Below, piece by piece: positions 50,612 to 59,470 of a DNA stretch of 64,000 bases; positions within the stretch are counted from its first letter, which is position 1, and the number at the start of each line of letters is the position of its first letter. Location: NCBI GenBank assembly GCA_020025305.1, contig JAHHSG010000010.1, positions 1 to 64,000 of the forward strand, in the 5' to 3' direction. A program made the translations under genes and the position numbers. The notes below the pieces were generated by a model that did not search any database, was not told the origin of the DNA, and was given only the letters and a program-made list of their open reading frames with translations. Source of the DNA: Oscillospiraceae bacterium. Lineage in GTDB: Bacteria; Bacillota; Clostridia; Oscillospirales; Oscillospiraceae.

Positions 50612-51601
50612 TTAGATGGCAAAGCGATCCATTACCCCCCAAAAGGCCAGCACACAGAAGATCGCACTGATGGTAGAAAATACCGCCACAATCTTCTTTT
50701 CATTCCAACCGCACATTTCAAAGTGATGGTGCAGAGGCGCCATCTTAAAAATGCGCTTACCATGGGTCAGCTTGAAGTAGCCCACCTGCAAAATGTCAGA
50801 GAGCGTTTCGCAAATATAGACAATGCCCACCAGAATCAGCACCAGCGGCATATCGTAGGCAAAGGCCAGTGCCGCCACAGCGCCGCCCAGGAACAAGGAG
50901 CCGGTATCGCCCATGAACACCTTGGCCGGATAGTGGTTGTAAAACAGGAATCCGATCAAGCCTCCCACCATAGCGCCTCCGAAGATACCCAGCTGCTCAT
51001 ATTGGCCCCAGTATCCGCCCAGCACCGCAAAAAACACAGCCACAGGAATGGTGACGCTGGTGGAAAGTCCATCCAGTCCATCCGTGATGTTCACGGCATT
51101 TACCGTTCCCACAATCACAAAGGCAGCAAAAATCATATACACGATCCAGTTCATCACCAAATAGGTATTTGCAAACGGGACATAGAGGTTCGGACTTACG
51201 TGGCCTTCGTAGCGCATCAGGCATACAAAGAGAATGGCGGCCGCCAGCTGCAGCAAGAACTTCTGCGGGGCTGTAAGACCCGTATTCTGCTTATGCTTGA
51301 TCTTCTGGTAGTCATCAATATAACCAATCATGCCAAACACCAGCGCAAAGGCGAATACATAGAGATGCGCGAAATTGCCCTCCAGCATTCCCTCCCAGCC
51401 CATCACGAGAATCGCCGCACCGATGCCAATGATGAACATCAGCCCCCCCATGGTAGGGGTTCCCTGCTTATTCATATGCCATGTAGGGCCGATCTCCTTG
51501 ATGCTTTGCCCCACCTTCATCTTCACCAACGCAGGGATCAGCAGCTTACCTGCCACCGCAGACACGATCAGGGCGATCACAGCCGCCAGTAATATCTTCA
51601 T
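50612..51601 (-). CDS. mraY: Phospho-MurNAc-pentapeptide transferase
   Basis: MraY links UDP-MurNAc-pentapeptide to undecaprenyl phosphate, giving lipid I. The 329-aa integral membrane protein has about ten helices and motifs GTPTMGGLMFIIG, DDYQKIK with the catalytic Asp pair, NITDGLDGLS, and the late MAPLHHHFEMCGWNE with the HHH signature. GAGGAGAG precedes the ATG. murF, which should supply its pentapeptide substrate, is not present between murE and mraY, where it normally lies. Confidence 0.97.
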   Translation of the reverse strand: MKILLAAVIALIVSAVAGKLLIPALVKMKVGQSIKEIGPTWHMNKQGTPTMGGLMFIIGIGAAILVMGWEGMLEGNFAHLYVFAFALVFGMIGYIDDYQKIKHKQNTGLTAPQKFLLQLAAAILFVCLMRYEGHVSPNLYVPFANTYLVMNWIVYMIFAAFVIVGTVNAVNITDGLDGLSTSVTIPVAVFFAVLGGYWGQYEQLGIFGGAMVGGLIGFLFYNHYPAKVFMGDTGSLFLGGAVAALAFAYDMPLVLILVGIVYICETLSDILQVGYFKLTHGKRIFKMAPLHHHFEMCGWNEKKIVAVFSTISAIFCVLAFWGVMDRFAI

Positions 51602-51654
51602 AATTGTCTCTCCTCTCGCCCGCAGGCGTCTTTTGTATGAAAAAAGTAGTACTC

Positions 51655-53106
51655 TTATTTAGAGTACTCGTTTTCTATATATTCCGCAACTATTTTTCGC
51701 TCATCCTGCGGATATTTTTCGTGATTGATCTCCACATAGTTTTCGTGGCCTTTTCCGCACAAAACAATCACATCCCCCGGCTGTCCCTGTGCCAGCGCCC
51801 AGTGGATGGCCTCTGTCCGATCTACGATGGCACAATACGCTGCCCCCTTCGGAATCCCCTGCACGATATCGGCTATGATGGCTTCCGGGGATTCCGTACG
51901 GGGATTGTCGGTGGTGACTACGGTAAAGTCCGCCAATCGTCCGGCGATTTCTCCCATCTGCGGCCGCTTTCCGTGATCCCGATCACCGCCGCAGCCAAAC
52001 AGGGCCACCGTGCGCCCCTTGGCAAATCCTCGCACCGCCTGCAGCACATTTTCCAGTGCATCCGGCGTATGGGCATAGTCAATAAGAACAGTATAGGGCT
52101 TTCCGGGGGTAGGCACTACTTCCATGCGTCCTTTTGCGCCACGATCTCCCCGGAGCGCCGCGGCACCCTCTTGCAGTGAAATCCCCAGCACAGAGCACAC
52201 CGCCAGCGCCGTCAGCGCATTATAAACAGTAAACATGCCCGGAATGGCTGCCTGCACCGGCAGTATCTTTTCTCCCCCGTGCAGCGTAAAGGCCACGTGA
52301 TCTGCCGCCAAACAAATGTCGTCGGCTCGGATTTCCGCATCGCTATGGATGCCAAAGGACAGCTGACAGCAGCGGCTGTGACGCAGCATCCGCGGATACC
52401 ACGGATCGTCTTTATTATAGACCGCAGTGCCGCACTGCTGAAACAATAGAGCCTTGGCGTCACAGTAGTGTTCCATGGTTCCATGAAAATCCAAATGGTC
52501 TTGGGTTAGATTGGTAAAAGCCGCGGCTGTAAAGAAAATGCCTCGCACCCGCTCCATGGCCAGTGCATGGGAGGACACCTCCATCACCGTGTAGTCACAG
52601 CCTTCATCCGCCATGCGGCGCAGCAGTTCCTGCACCTCGTAAGACTCCGGGGTAGTACGCTGGGTTGGGATTTCCTCTTGCCCGATCATATTGCAGACGG
52701 TGCCGATCAGGCCCACTTTAGCCCCGCGGCACTTTTCCAGAATATGCTTAATAAGATATGTGGTCGTTGTCTTGCCGTTGGTTCCGGTGATGCCTACTAC
52801 TGTCAATTCCTGCGCCGGATGACGGAAGTAATTGGCCGAGATGTCCGCCAGCGCCCTGCGGGCGTTTTCCACTGTCACCACAGGGATCTTGCCCTCCACC
52901 GGGCCATCACATACGGCGCACACGGCGCCCTTCTCTAAAGCCTCGTTGATATAACATCTGCCGTCCACTGTCTCGCCGGCAATGGCCACAAACAGATCAC
53001 CCGGCTGGGTAGTCTGGGAGTCGAAGCTGACACCCCGAATCTCTGTCTCCGTGTCTACGCCACAGGACATGACCGCTACCCCGTCCAACAGGTCTTTGAG
53101 CTTCAA
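51655..53106 (-). CDS. murE: UDP-MurNAc-L-Ala-D-Glu:meso-DAP ligase
   Basis: MurE adds the third amino acid to the wall peptide. The 483-aa Mur ligase has the N-terminal UDP-binding domain (SFDSQTTQPGDLFVAIAG), the ATP loop GITGTNGKTTTT (about 106-117), EVSSHALAMERV and the C-terminal DNPRTESP. DNPR selects meso-diaminopimelate rather than lysine, so the wall is of the mDAP type. It follows the PBP gene by 25 nt. Confidence 0.96.
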   Translation of the reverse strand: MKLKDLLDGVAVMSCGVDTETEIRGVSFDSQTTQPGDLFVAIAGETVDGRCYINEALEKGAVCAVCDGPVEGKIPVVTVENARRALADISANYFRHPAQELTVVGITGTNGKTTTTYLIKHILEKCRGAKVGLIGTVCNMIGQEEIPTQRTTPESYEVQELLRRMADEGCDYTVMEVSSHALAMERVRGIFFTAAAFTNLTQDHLDFHGTMEHYCDAKALLFQQCGTAVYNKDDPWYPRMLRHSRCCQLSFGIHSDAEIRADDICLAADHVAFTLHGGEKILPVQAAIPGMFTVYNALTALAVCSVLGISLQEGAAALRGDRGAKGRMEVVPTPGKPYTVLIDYAHTPDALENVLQAVRGFAKGRTVALFGCGGDRDHGKRPQMGEIAGRLADFTVVTTDNPRTESPEAIIADIVQGIPKGAAYCAIVDRTEAIHWALAQGQPGDVIVLCGKGHENYVEINHEKYPQDERKIVAEYIENEYSK

Positions 53107-53131
53107 AACACGCTGCTCCTTTCCCGGAGAA

Positions 53132-55381
53132 TCAGTCGGTCACCGCAGTGTCGCTCAATTGTACGGTAATGACGGTACCGGCAGGCACCTGCGCACCGAC
53201 CTCCTCCGACTGGCCCAGTACCCGGACTGACCCGGAGGTACTGGCTGTGGTTCCTGTGAAGCGCAGCAGGAGTCCTGCGTTCGTGGCAGCTACATTGGCC
53301 TCAGATGGGGATTTCCCCACCAAAGGCGGAACAGTACACAAATCATCGCTCTTCTCCTCGCCGGCGTAGAGCACTACGGTAGATTTTCCCGGAATCACAG
53401 CGCCGCCGGACGGAGTCTGATCTGTGATCGTCTCTCCGCTGCCCACCACACGGAAGCTGAAGCCCTTATTTTTCAGTCGTTCTGTTGCCTCCTCTGTAGG
53501 CAGGTCAATCACATTGGGCACTGTGGTATCGGCACCCAGCAGTTCCTCAGCGGAGAAGCTGGGTTCAATCCCCAGGTAAGGCAAAATCTCAGACATAATC
53601 GTGCTGGAAACAGGGGCCACCATAGCGCCGCCGGAGGGATAGGTGCCCGTATCACGACTCGGGGTATCCAATGCCAGCAGCATAATCACTTCCGGGTCGT
53701 CCGCCGGTGCAAAGCACATAAAAGACACCACCACATCGCCGGTTTGCCCCTTATCTGCCGTACCGGTCTTACCGCCGATCCGATACCCGGTGACCTGCCC
53801 GTTGCGTCCCGTGCCGTCGGCCACCACCAGTTCCAGACACTTACGCACTTCGGCAGAGGTCGCCTCACTGACTACCTGCCGAATGGGGGTGCCGTCATGC
53901 TGATAGCGCACTGTCCCGTCATCGGCCAGCACCTGCTCCACCACATAGGGCTGATGGAGATATCCGCCGTTGATGCAGGCTGCCTGAGCGGCGATCAAAG
54001 CGATTGGCGTTACATTGAAGTTCTGTCCGAAGGCGTAGCACGCCAGATCCAGTTCTGTCAGATTTTCCTCGCTGATGAAAATGCCGGTGGCCTCACCGTC
54101 CAGATCCACGCCGGAGCCGCTCATCAGGCCGAAGGCCCGCATATAGTCATAAAACCGTTCCGTGCCTACTGCCAAGCCGTAACTGATAAATGCAGGGTTG
54201 CAGGAATTGGCTACTGTCTCTTCCATGGTCTGGAAACCGTGATTGCCGCTGCAGCGGATATTGAAACCAGACATGGTGATGCCGCCTGTACAGGTGTAGG
54301 TGTTCTCCGGCGTGATGGCGCCCTCCTCCAGTGCAGCAGCCAGCGTCACTACCTTGAAAGTGGAGCCCGGCTCATAGGTGTCGTTCAGGGCCTTGTTGCG
54401 CCATTGCCGCATCTGCATATCTCCCAGTGATGCACTGCCGTCGGCGATCATCTGCTTCATTTTCTCATCCTGAACGGTGGAAAAATCATTCAGATCGTAG
54501 TTGGGATAGGATCCCATTCCTAATACAGCACCGGTCTTTGCATTGAGTACAACACCGCTGGCTCCCTGCGCCGCATCGAAGCGGGTCACCATATCCTTAA
54601 GGCCCTTTTCCAGATAGTACTGCACGGTGGTATCCAGTGTCAGCACTAAATCATCACCGTTTTTGGCATCGTAATACTGCTCATACTCATAGAGCATATC
54701 ATTGCCCGCATTGTCCTTGGCCGTGATTACAAGTCCGGTCTGCCCTTCCAGAGAATCCTCGTAGCGTGCCTCTAAGCCGTAAAGTCCGGTGTTGTCATCG
54801 CCCACGAAACCGATTACATGAGAGGCCAGCGTTCCATAGGGATAGTATCTCTTTGCATCGGTCACCAAATACACGCCGCGGATCTCATTTTCATTGATAA
54901 ATTCCCGTACTTGATTGGCGACCTCCTCGTCAGCCCGCAGTTTCAAGACCTCATACTGGGAGTCGACGCGTTCCATCTTCTGGTAAATACTCTCCATGTT
55001 CACGTCTAAGATCTGTGCCAAATTCTCCGCCAGAAAGTCTTTCGTCCAGGTAGTTTCCTTCTTTTCCAGTTCCTCGTTAAGCTCCTTGGGTGAGAGAAAA
55101 ATCGTCTCCGCCGTAGCAGAAATCGCCAGAATATTGCCGCTGCGGTCATAGATGGTGCCGCGGGAAGCGGAAACCACAGTACTGCGCGTTTGCTGGTCCA
55201 ACGCCATTTCCTGCAGCTCCTCATGCCGCACGATCTGCAGCTGCCATAGTTTCCCTACCAGCAGCAGAAATGTGCCCAGTCCCAGTAGCAGCATCAGCAC
55301 AAAGGTACGACTTTGGATGACCTGATTGACCCGGCGGATCTTTTCCGGTATTCTGTTTGGCTTCTTTTCTTGATTTGCCAC
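53132..55381 (-). CDS. Class B penicillin-binding protein with two PASTA domains (FtsI/SpoVD-type)
   Basis: This transpeptidase cross-links septal or spore peptidoglycan. The 749-aa protein has a short basic tail and one membrane helix (about 27-50), a pedestal domain beginning SRGTIYDRSGNILA, and a transpeptidase domain with S340TFK, S393CN and K538TGT. Two C-terminal PASTA repeats follow (about 618-680 and 684-749). PASTA domains are typical of Firmicute SpoVD and PBP2x. Only one such gene is present, so it may serve both division and sporulation. The start is GTG at 55381 with AGGAGG upstream. Confidence 0.93.
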   Translation of the reverse strand: MANQEKKPNRIPEKIRRVNQVIQSRTFVLMLLLGLGTFLLLVGKLWQLQIVRHEELQEMALDQQTRSTVVSASRGTIYDRSGNILAISATAETIFLSPKELNEELEKKETTWTKDFLAENLAQILDVNMESIYQKMERVDSQYEVLKLRADEEVANQVREFINENEIRGVYLVTDAKRYYPYGTLASHVIGFVGDDNTGLYGLEARYEDSLEGQTGLVITAKDNAGNDMLYEYEQYYDAKNGDDLVLTLDTTVQYYLEKGLKDMVTRFDAAQGASGVVLNAKTGAVLGMGSYPNYDLNDFSTVQDEKMKQMIADGSASLGDMQMRQWRNKALNDTYEPGSTFKVVTLAAALEEGAITPENTYTCTGGITMSGFNIRCSGNHGFQTMEETVANSCNPAFISYGLAVGTERFYDYMRAFGLMSGSGVDLDGEATGIFISEENLTELDLACYAFGQNFNVTPIALIAAQAACINGGYLHQPYVVEQVLADDGTVRYQHDGTPIRQVVSEATSAEVRKCLELVVADGTGRNGQVTGYRIGGKTGTADKGQTGDVVVSFMCFAPADDPEVIMLLALDTPSRDTGTYPSGGAMVAPVSSTIMSEILPYLGIEPSFSAEELLGADTTVPNVIDLPTEEATERLKNKGFSFRVVGSGETITDQTPSGGAVIPGKSTVVLYAGEEKSDDLCTVPPLVGKSPSEANVAATNAGLLLRFTGTTASTSGSVRVLGQSEEVGAQVPAGTVITVQLSDTAVTD

Positions 55382-55454
55382 GTTTGTTCCTCCTGCTGTG
55401 CGCTTCCCGGCTCTGCCGCCTGCCGCTGTGACAGGCGCTTCGCCGAAACGTCAA

Positions 55455-55488
55455 GCAAGGAGCAAGAAGTCACCTTCTTACTCCTTGC
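55455..55488 (-). promoter_or_regulatory. Stem-loop between ftsL and the PBP gene
   Basis: GCAAGGAGTAAGAAG and CTTCTTGCTCCTTGC form a 15-bp stem with a 4-nt loop on the minus strand, without a clear U tail. One position that would be a C-A mismatch on the + strand is a G-U pair in the minus-strand RNA, which fits a role in the leftward transcript (processing or attenuation). Confidence 0.6.
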
Positions 55489-55511
55489 GCATGTTCACTA
55501 TATGGTCTTGC

Positions 55512-56060
55512 TTACCGAAAATATTCCATCACCGACAGAGCACCTTGTTCCAGTGTGCCGAAAAGCTTGTCCAACAGGCCCTCGCTGTCGGCTTCATAGA
55601 TGACAGCCGTATCCGAACCGCCCATTTCAATATACTCAATTTGTCCGGCGGAGGGTTTTCCCATCCCTGCCGCCTCGGCCATTTCCTTCACGCCGGTCAT
55701 ATCAAAGGTCTTTTCATAAGTCGTCAGAAGAGATACATTTTCCTCATTAAGACGGCCCACCTCTTCCTTAATCTCCGACACAGAGTTGGAAATCTCTGTC
55801 AGACGTACATAGCACATCAGCAATACCACCATCATGACAGCCAGTACAACAACGCTGCCCAGTACCACAGGAGATACCCTGACCCTGGGCTGTACAGCCG
55901 TTTGCGCCTGCTGCCGGCGTACCAGCTCTGACTCCCGGTGCCGCTGGCGCTCTACTTGCCCCGCTTCCTCCAGTGTCCGCTCTCTGGCCAGCGTGTCCAG
56001 ATCATATGCTAATGAGCCGTAAACGGCGCTTTGTACCTGTTTTCTCTGGCGCTGTGCCAT
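55512..56060 (-). CDS. ftsL: FtsL-like septum protein
   Basis: FtsL is a bitopic divisome protein that pairs with FtsB/DivIC through a coiled coil. The 182-aa protein has a long basic and polar cytoplasmic part (1-60), one membrane helix (about 65-85, VVLGSVVVLAVMMVVLLMCY), and an external heptad-rich stretch (LTEISNSVSEIKEEVGRLNE). Sequence identity in this family is low; position between rsmH and the PBP gene is the main evidence. The tail is longer than usual (about 120 aa is typical). Start 56060 is chosen over 56066 for ribosome-binding-site spacing. Confidence 0.8.
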   Translation of the reverse strand: MAQRQRKQVQSAVYGSLAYDLDTLARERTLEEAGQVERQRHRESELVRRQQAQTAVQPRVRVSPVVLGSVVVLAVMMVVLLMCYVRLTEISNSVSEIKEEVGRLNEENVSLLTTYEKTFDMTGVKEMAEAAGMGKPSAGQIEYIEMGGSDTAVIYEADSEGLLDKLFGTLEQGALSVMEYFR

Positions 56061-56087
56061 GGTCATCGCTCTCTTTCTTCTATGATT

Positions 56088-57053
56088 TTATATCTTCTCA
56101 GCTACACGGAGCTTCGCACTGCGAGCCCGTGGGTTATACGCAAGTTCCGCCTCCGTAGAAACGATTGGCTTGCGGGTCACAAGCTTGATCTTCGGTTTTT
56201 TGCCACACACGCACACAGGAAATTCCGGTGGGCAGGTGCAGCCCGTTGCCAGTCGCTGCATCGTCTTTTTAATAATACGATCTTCCAGCGAGTGGAAAGA
56301 AATAACTGCTAGTCGCCCGCCAAATTTCAGCCGTTCCACAGCCGCCTCCATCATGGGCTCCAGCTCGTCCAATTCGCCGTTGACCGCAATACGAATGGCC
56401 TGAAAGCTACGTTTGGCCGGGTGCTGCTTTTCCCGCAGCGCGGCGGCAGGCATGGCTTGCTTGATAATTTCTGCCAGCTGGCCTGTGGTTTCAATGGGAG
56501 AAACCTCCCTTGCTCGCAGGATATGCTTAGCAATCACAGGGGCGTACCGTTCTTCTCCATATTCAAAAAGAATGCGGCGCAGCTCTTCATAGCTCCAGCT
56601 ATTGACCACATCCCGGGCCGTCAGGGCGGCGGTGCGATCCATGCGCATATCCAGAGGCGCGTCATGCATATAGGAAAAGCCCCGCTCAGCGTCATCCAGC
56701 TGTGGGGAGGAGACGCCTAGATCAAAAAGCATGCCGTCGATCTTCTCAATGTGCAGTTCATCCAAAATCTGATGAATGCAGCTGAAATTGCTGTGCACCA
56801 GTGTGACCCGATCTTGATACGCTGCCAGCCGCTGCTCCGCTGCCGTCAATGCCGTCTCATCCCGGTCTACACCAATGAGGCGTCCTCCTTCTGTGAGGCG
56901 CCGCACGATCTCCAGCGAGTGCCCGGCACGTCCCAGCGTACCATCCAGATAGATACCGTCGGGCCGAATGTCCAATGCCGCCAAACACTCATCCAGCAGC
57001 ACCGGCTTATGCCCATAGGCTTGATCTTCCAATCTGTTGCTGTCCATTGCCAT
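56088..57053 (-). CDS. rsmH: 16S rRNA m4C1402 methyltransferase RsmH (MraW)
   Basis: RsmH methylates N4 of C1402 in the ribosomal P site. The 321-aa protein begins with HKPVLLDECLAALDIRPDG, the SAM motif DGTLGRAGHSLEIV, then DLGVSSPQLD and SYEELRRIL, and has the late IISFHSLEDRIIK. It starts 3 nt after mraZ, so it is coupled to it, in the usual mraZ-rsmH-ftsL order. Confidence 0.96.
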   Translation of the reverse strand: MAMDSNRLEDQAYGHKPVLLDECLAALDIRPDGIYLDGTLGRAGHSLEIVRRLTEGGRLIGVDRDETALTAAEQRLAAYQDRVTLVHSNFSCIHQILDELHIEKIDGMLFDLGVSSPQLDDAERGFSYMHDAPLDMRMDRTAALTARDVVNSWSYEELRRILFEYGEERYAPVIAKHILRAREVSPIETTGQLAEIIKQAMPAAALREKQHPAKRSFQAIRIAVNGELDELEPMMEAAVERLKFGGRLAVISFHSLEDRIIKKTMQRLATGCTCPPEFPVCVCGKKPKIKLVTRKPIVSTEAELAYNPRARSAKLRVAEKI

Positions 57054-57056
57054 TGT

Positions 57057-57473
57057 TTAGAGCCCCATCTCTTCCATAGCCTGCTCCAGTTCGCCGGAGG
57101 CAAACGCCTCTTCTTCCAGAGCAGCCCAGCGCTGTGCATTCCAGATTTCCACACGGTCAAAACTGCCGATGACCACCACTTCTTTATCCAAGCCGGCATA
57201 CTGCCGCAGCTTGGCAGGGATCAGGATCCGCCCCTGCCCGTCCGGCTCGCAGTCAGCAGCGTAGGCAAACATAGGCCGAAGCTGTTTGACCTTGCTATAG
57301 GACAACTCCTTCAGCTTCGCCATGAAGGCATCCCAGCTCTCATCGGAATAGACGGTCAGGCAGTGATCCTGCCCGATAGTCACATGGAACGTCTCGCCCA
57401 GTTCCTCTCGGAGCTTGGCAGGGATGAACAACCGGCCCTTGGCGTCAATATTGTGCGCATACTGTCCGGTCAT
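57057..57473 (-). CDS. mraZ: Transcriptional regulator MraZ
   Basis: MraZ binds its own promoter and represses the dcw cluster. The 138-aa protein has two SpoVT/AbrB-like halves: GQYAHNIDAKGRLFIPAKLR (about 3-22) and CEPDGQGRILIPAKLRQYAG (about 74-93), each with the DxKGRxxIPxxLR signature. I chose the ATG at 57473, with AGGAGG 8 nt upstream; an in-frame GTG 9 nt earlier lies in that site. Four GTGG-type repeats at 10-11-bp spacing upstream are its likely operator. Confidence 0.96.
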   Translation of the reverse strand: MTGQYAHNIDAKGRLFIPAKLREELGETFHVTIGQDHCLTVYSDESWDAFMAKLKELSYSKVKQLRPMFAYAADCEPDGQGRILIPAKLRQYAGLDKEVVVIGSFDRVEIWNAQRWAALEEEAFASGELEQAMEEMGL

Positions 57474-57521
57474 GCCTGCCACCTCCTCTGCGCCGAAACG
57501 GCAATTGTGGGTTCATGTGGG

Positions 57522-57564
57522 ATTTTACACCACTTTTGTGGTACTTTTCTCCACTTCCCCCCAC
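57522..57564 (-). promoter_or_regulatory. MraZ operator (10-bp direct repeats) and promoter region
   Basis: On the minus strand GTGG occurs at 57564-57561, 57554-57551 and 57533-57530, with a degenerate GTAC at 57544-57541, so elements recur every 10 or 11 bp. Known MraZ operators are direct repeats of this sort at about 10-bp period. TAAAAT (57527-57522) next to them is the likely -10; no good -35 is visible. Confidence 0.75.
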
Positions 57565-57701
57565 CATGTTCTGAGTATACCTTATTTCACCGCCAATTGC
57601 AAGTAATATTTCCCTAATGATTTCCCCTTTTTTCTCCGATTTTTATCTGCTTTTCCATGTTTTCCCTTACTTTTCAGTCAAAGCCGCATCATGCAGGGAA
57701 A

Positions 57702-57741
57702 TTAAAAGAGCGAACACTATATATAGTGTTCGCTCTTTTAA
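57702..57741. terminator. Perfect 40-bp palindrome, bidirectional terminator
   Basis: TTAAAAGAGCGAACACTATA is followed at once by its exact reverse complement. On the minus strand the right arm ends CTCTTTTAATTT, as a terminator for the coaD/coiled-coil operon. The flanking 57565-57701 and 57742-57827 hold nothing further. Confidence 0.8.
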
Positions 57742-57827
57742 AGACGCACAATATCTTACATTTTTAGAAAGTCAATGCACTTTCCCCACCTATATAGGCG
57801 CGGTAGTGATCCTTATGGGCAGAAGGT

Positions 57828-58355
57828 TTATTGATTATTCTCCCCACCGGTGGGACGCTGTTCCTTCAGCTCCACCTGCTGATTCTGCATCTTCTCGGAA
57901 GAAACGGCACGGAAGCGGATGCGGGACTCCTTCACCTCGTCTAAAGCGGCCTGAATCGCCTCCTCAGTACGGCGCAATGCATCCTCGGTATAGGTATTGC
58001 ACACACGATACAATTCATGGGTACGATCCTCAGCGCGGCGGATAATCTCCCCGCTCTTCTGGCGGGCCTGCTGCAGCGTCTCACTTTCAGAGACAATGGT
58101 CTTGGCATCCAGCTCCGCCTGACGCAGCATCTTCTCTACCTCTTTTTTTGCCGCAGAAATATATTCTTCTCTGGCGCGGATCAATTCCTGCGCCTTGCGC
58201 ATCTCCAGCGGCAGCTTACCCCGGATCTCCTCCAAAAGGTCCAGTGCTTCATCTCGATTGATGGAGCACTTTTCCGAGCTGAAAGGAGTACTTTTTGCCT
58301 CATCGATCATGCTGTACAACATATCCAACAGGCGCTGAACGTCTTTTTCTTCCAT
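57828..58355 (-). CDS. Coiled-coil protein (ATP synthase B-like/DivIVA-like), function unknown
   Basis: The 175-aa soluble protein is almost entirely helical and highly charged, with heptad-like stretches from about 35 to 160 (EMRKAQELIRAREEYISAAK, VEKMLRQAELDAKTIVSE). It opens with VQRLLDMLYSMIDEA, then a coil resembling the V/F-type ATPase peripheral stalk. In many Clostridia such a protein follows coaD. No ATPase or lipid-binding feature is visible. It is last in the rsmD-coaD operon. A scaffold role is guesswork. Confidence 0.7.
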   Translation of the reverse strand: MEEKDVQRLLDMLYSMIDEAKSTPFSSEKCSINRDEALDLLEEIRGKLPLEMRKAQELIRAREEYISAAKKEVEKMLRQAELDAKTIVSESETLQQARQKSGEIIRRAEDRTHELYRVCNTYTEDALRRTEEAIQAALDEVKESRIRFRAVSSEKMQNQQVELKEQRPTGGENNQ

Positions 58356-58414
58356 AGTGTAGGACCTGTCCTTTCATTCATTTCACGCTGCGAAGCCACA
58401 CTTCACAGACGTTG

Positions 58415-58909
58415 TTATTCTTTTTTCCCGGCGCTCTCACGGCGGCCAAGTACTTCGATTACAGCCTCCGGCACATATTTCTCCATTGGCTGCTTATAGC
58501 GGATCATCTCCCGAATCATGGTAGAACTAAAATGCTGATAAGCTGCACTGGCTGGTAAAAATACTGTCTCCAACCCCGGATATATGCCCTTATTGATTGC
58601 AGCCATCTGGTACTCTTGATCAAAGTCCGTAGCATTTCGCACACCCTTGACCAGAATATGGCTGCCGTGATCTTTCGTGTAGTTTGCCAGCAGACCAGAC
58701 CACAGCTCCGCCTCTACATTGGGCAGCTCCGCCACGGCGCTGCGGATCATCTCCAAGCGTTCCTGCGGGGTAAACATAGGTGTTTTCTTGTCACAGTTTA
58801 CCATCACGCAGACGCATACCTTATCGAAGCACTCCGCCGCACGGCGAATAATATCCATGTGTCCCAGCGTAATCGGGTCAAAACTGCCGGGATAAATTGC
58901 AATTTTCAT
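58415..58909 (-). CDS. coaD: Phosphopantetheine adenylyltransferase
   Basis: CoaD makes dephospho-CoA from 4'-phosphopantetheine and ATP, the penultimate step of CoA synthesis. The 164-aa protein has KIAIYPGSFDPITLGHMDII (the HxGH motif), LVKGVRNATDFDQEYQMA and SSTMIREMI. I chose the ATG at 58909, preceded by GAGGACTG; a 50-residue longer frame upstream has no family match and overlaps rsmD. The gap to rsmD is 5 nt, a pairing seen across Firmicutes. Confidence 0.96.
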   Translation of the reverse strand: MKIAIYPGSFDPITLGHMDIIRRAAECFDKVCVCVMVNCDKKTPMFTPQERLEMIRSAVAELPNVEAELWSGLLANYTKDHGSHILVKGVRNATDFDQEYQMAAINKGIYPGLETVFLPASAAYQHFSSTMIREMIRYKQPMEKYVPEAVIEVLGRRESAGKKE

Positions 58910-58914
58910 CTGGG

Positions 58915-59466
58915 TCAGTCCTCGTTTCCGTTGCGGTGATATACCGTCACTTTTATTTTTCCATGGCGATATTCCCGATACAGTCGATAGGGCGGTGCAA
59001 GGACGGGCAACGTCTGCTCTGCCGCACTTTCCGCAACAATTATACCATGATGGCGGCAAATGTCAAACATTGCAATTCGCTCTAACGCCTGCCCCAACAG
59101 CTCTGTGCCATAGGGCGGATCCAGAAAGATCAAGTCGAACTTTTCTCCGCTGCGCAGGTAGGCAAGCCCATCACCGGTGTGGATTCTGGCACGGTCAGAA
59201 AGGCCGCAGATTTCCAGATTTTCCTTCACCAAACGTACTGCATCACTGCGATTTTCCACAAAGACAGCTTCCGCCGCGCCGCGGCTGAGCGCCTCAATGC
59301 CCAGCTGCCCGGTTCCGGCAAAAAGATCCAGCACACGCCGGCCCTCAATATCAAACTGAATACCGGAAAAAACGCTCTCCTTCACCCGATCCGTAGTGGG
59401 GCGTGTTTCCATGCCCTCCAATTCTTTCAAACGTCTGCCTCTGGCAGAACCAGTAATGACTCTCAT
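58915..59466 (-). CDS. rsmD: 16S rRNA m2G966 methyltransferase RsmD
   Basis: RsmD methylates G966 of 16S rRNA. The 183-aa protein begins MRVITGSARGRRL, with RPTTDRVKESVFSGI, then the SAM fold VLDLFAGTGQLGIEALSRGA and the catalytic LIFLDPPYG. It starts 4 nt after the GDPD gene. The length is normal. Confidence 0.95.
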   Translation of the reverse strand: MRVITGSARGRRLKELEGMETRPTTDRVKESVFSGIQFDIEGRRVLDLFAGTGQLGIEALSRGAAEAVFVENRSDAVRLVKENLEICGLSDRARIHTGDGLAYLRSGEKFDLIFLDPPYGTELLGQALERIAMFDICRHHGIIVAESAAEQTLPVLAPPYRLYREYRHGKIKVTVYHRNGNED

Positions 59467-59470
59467 GGCC

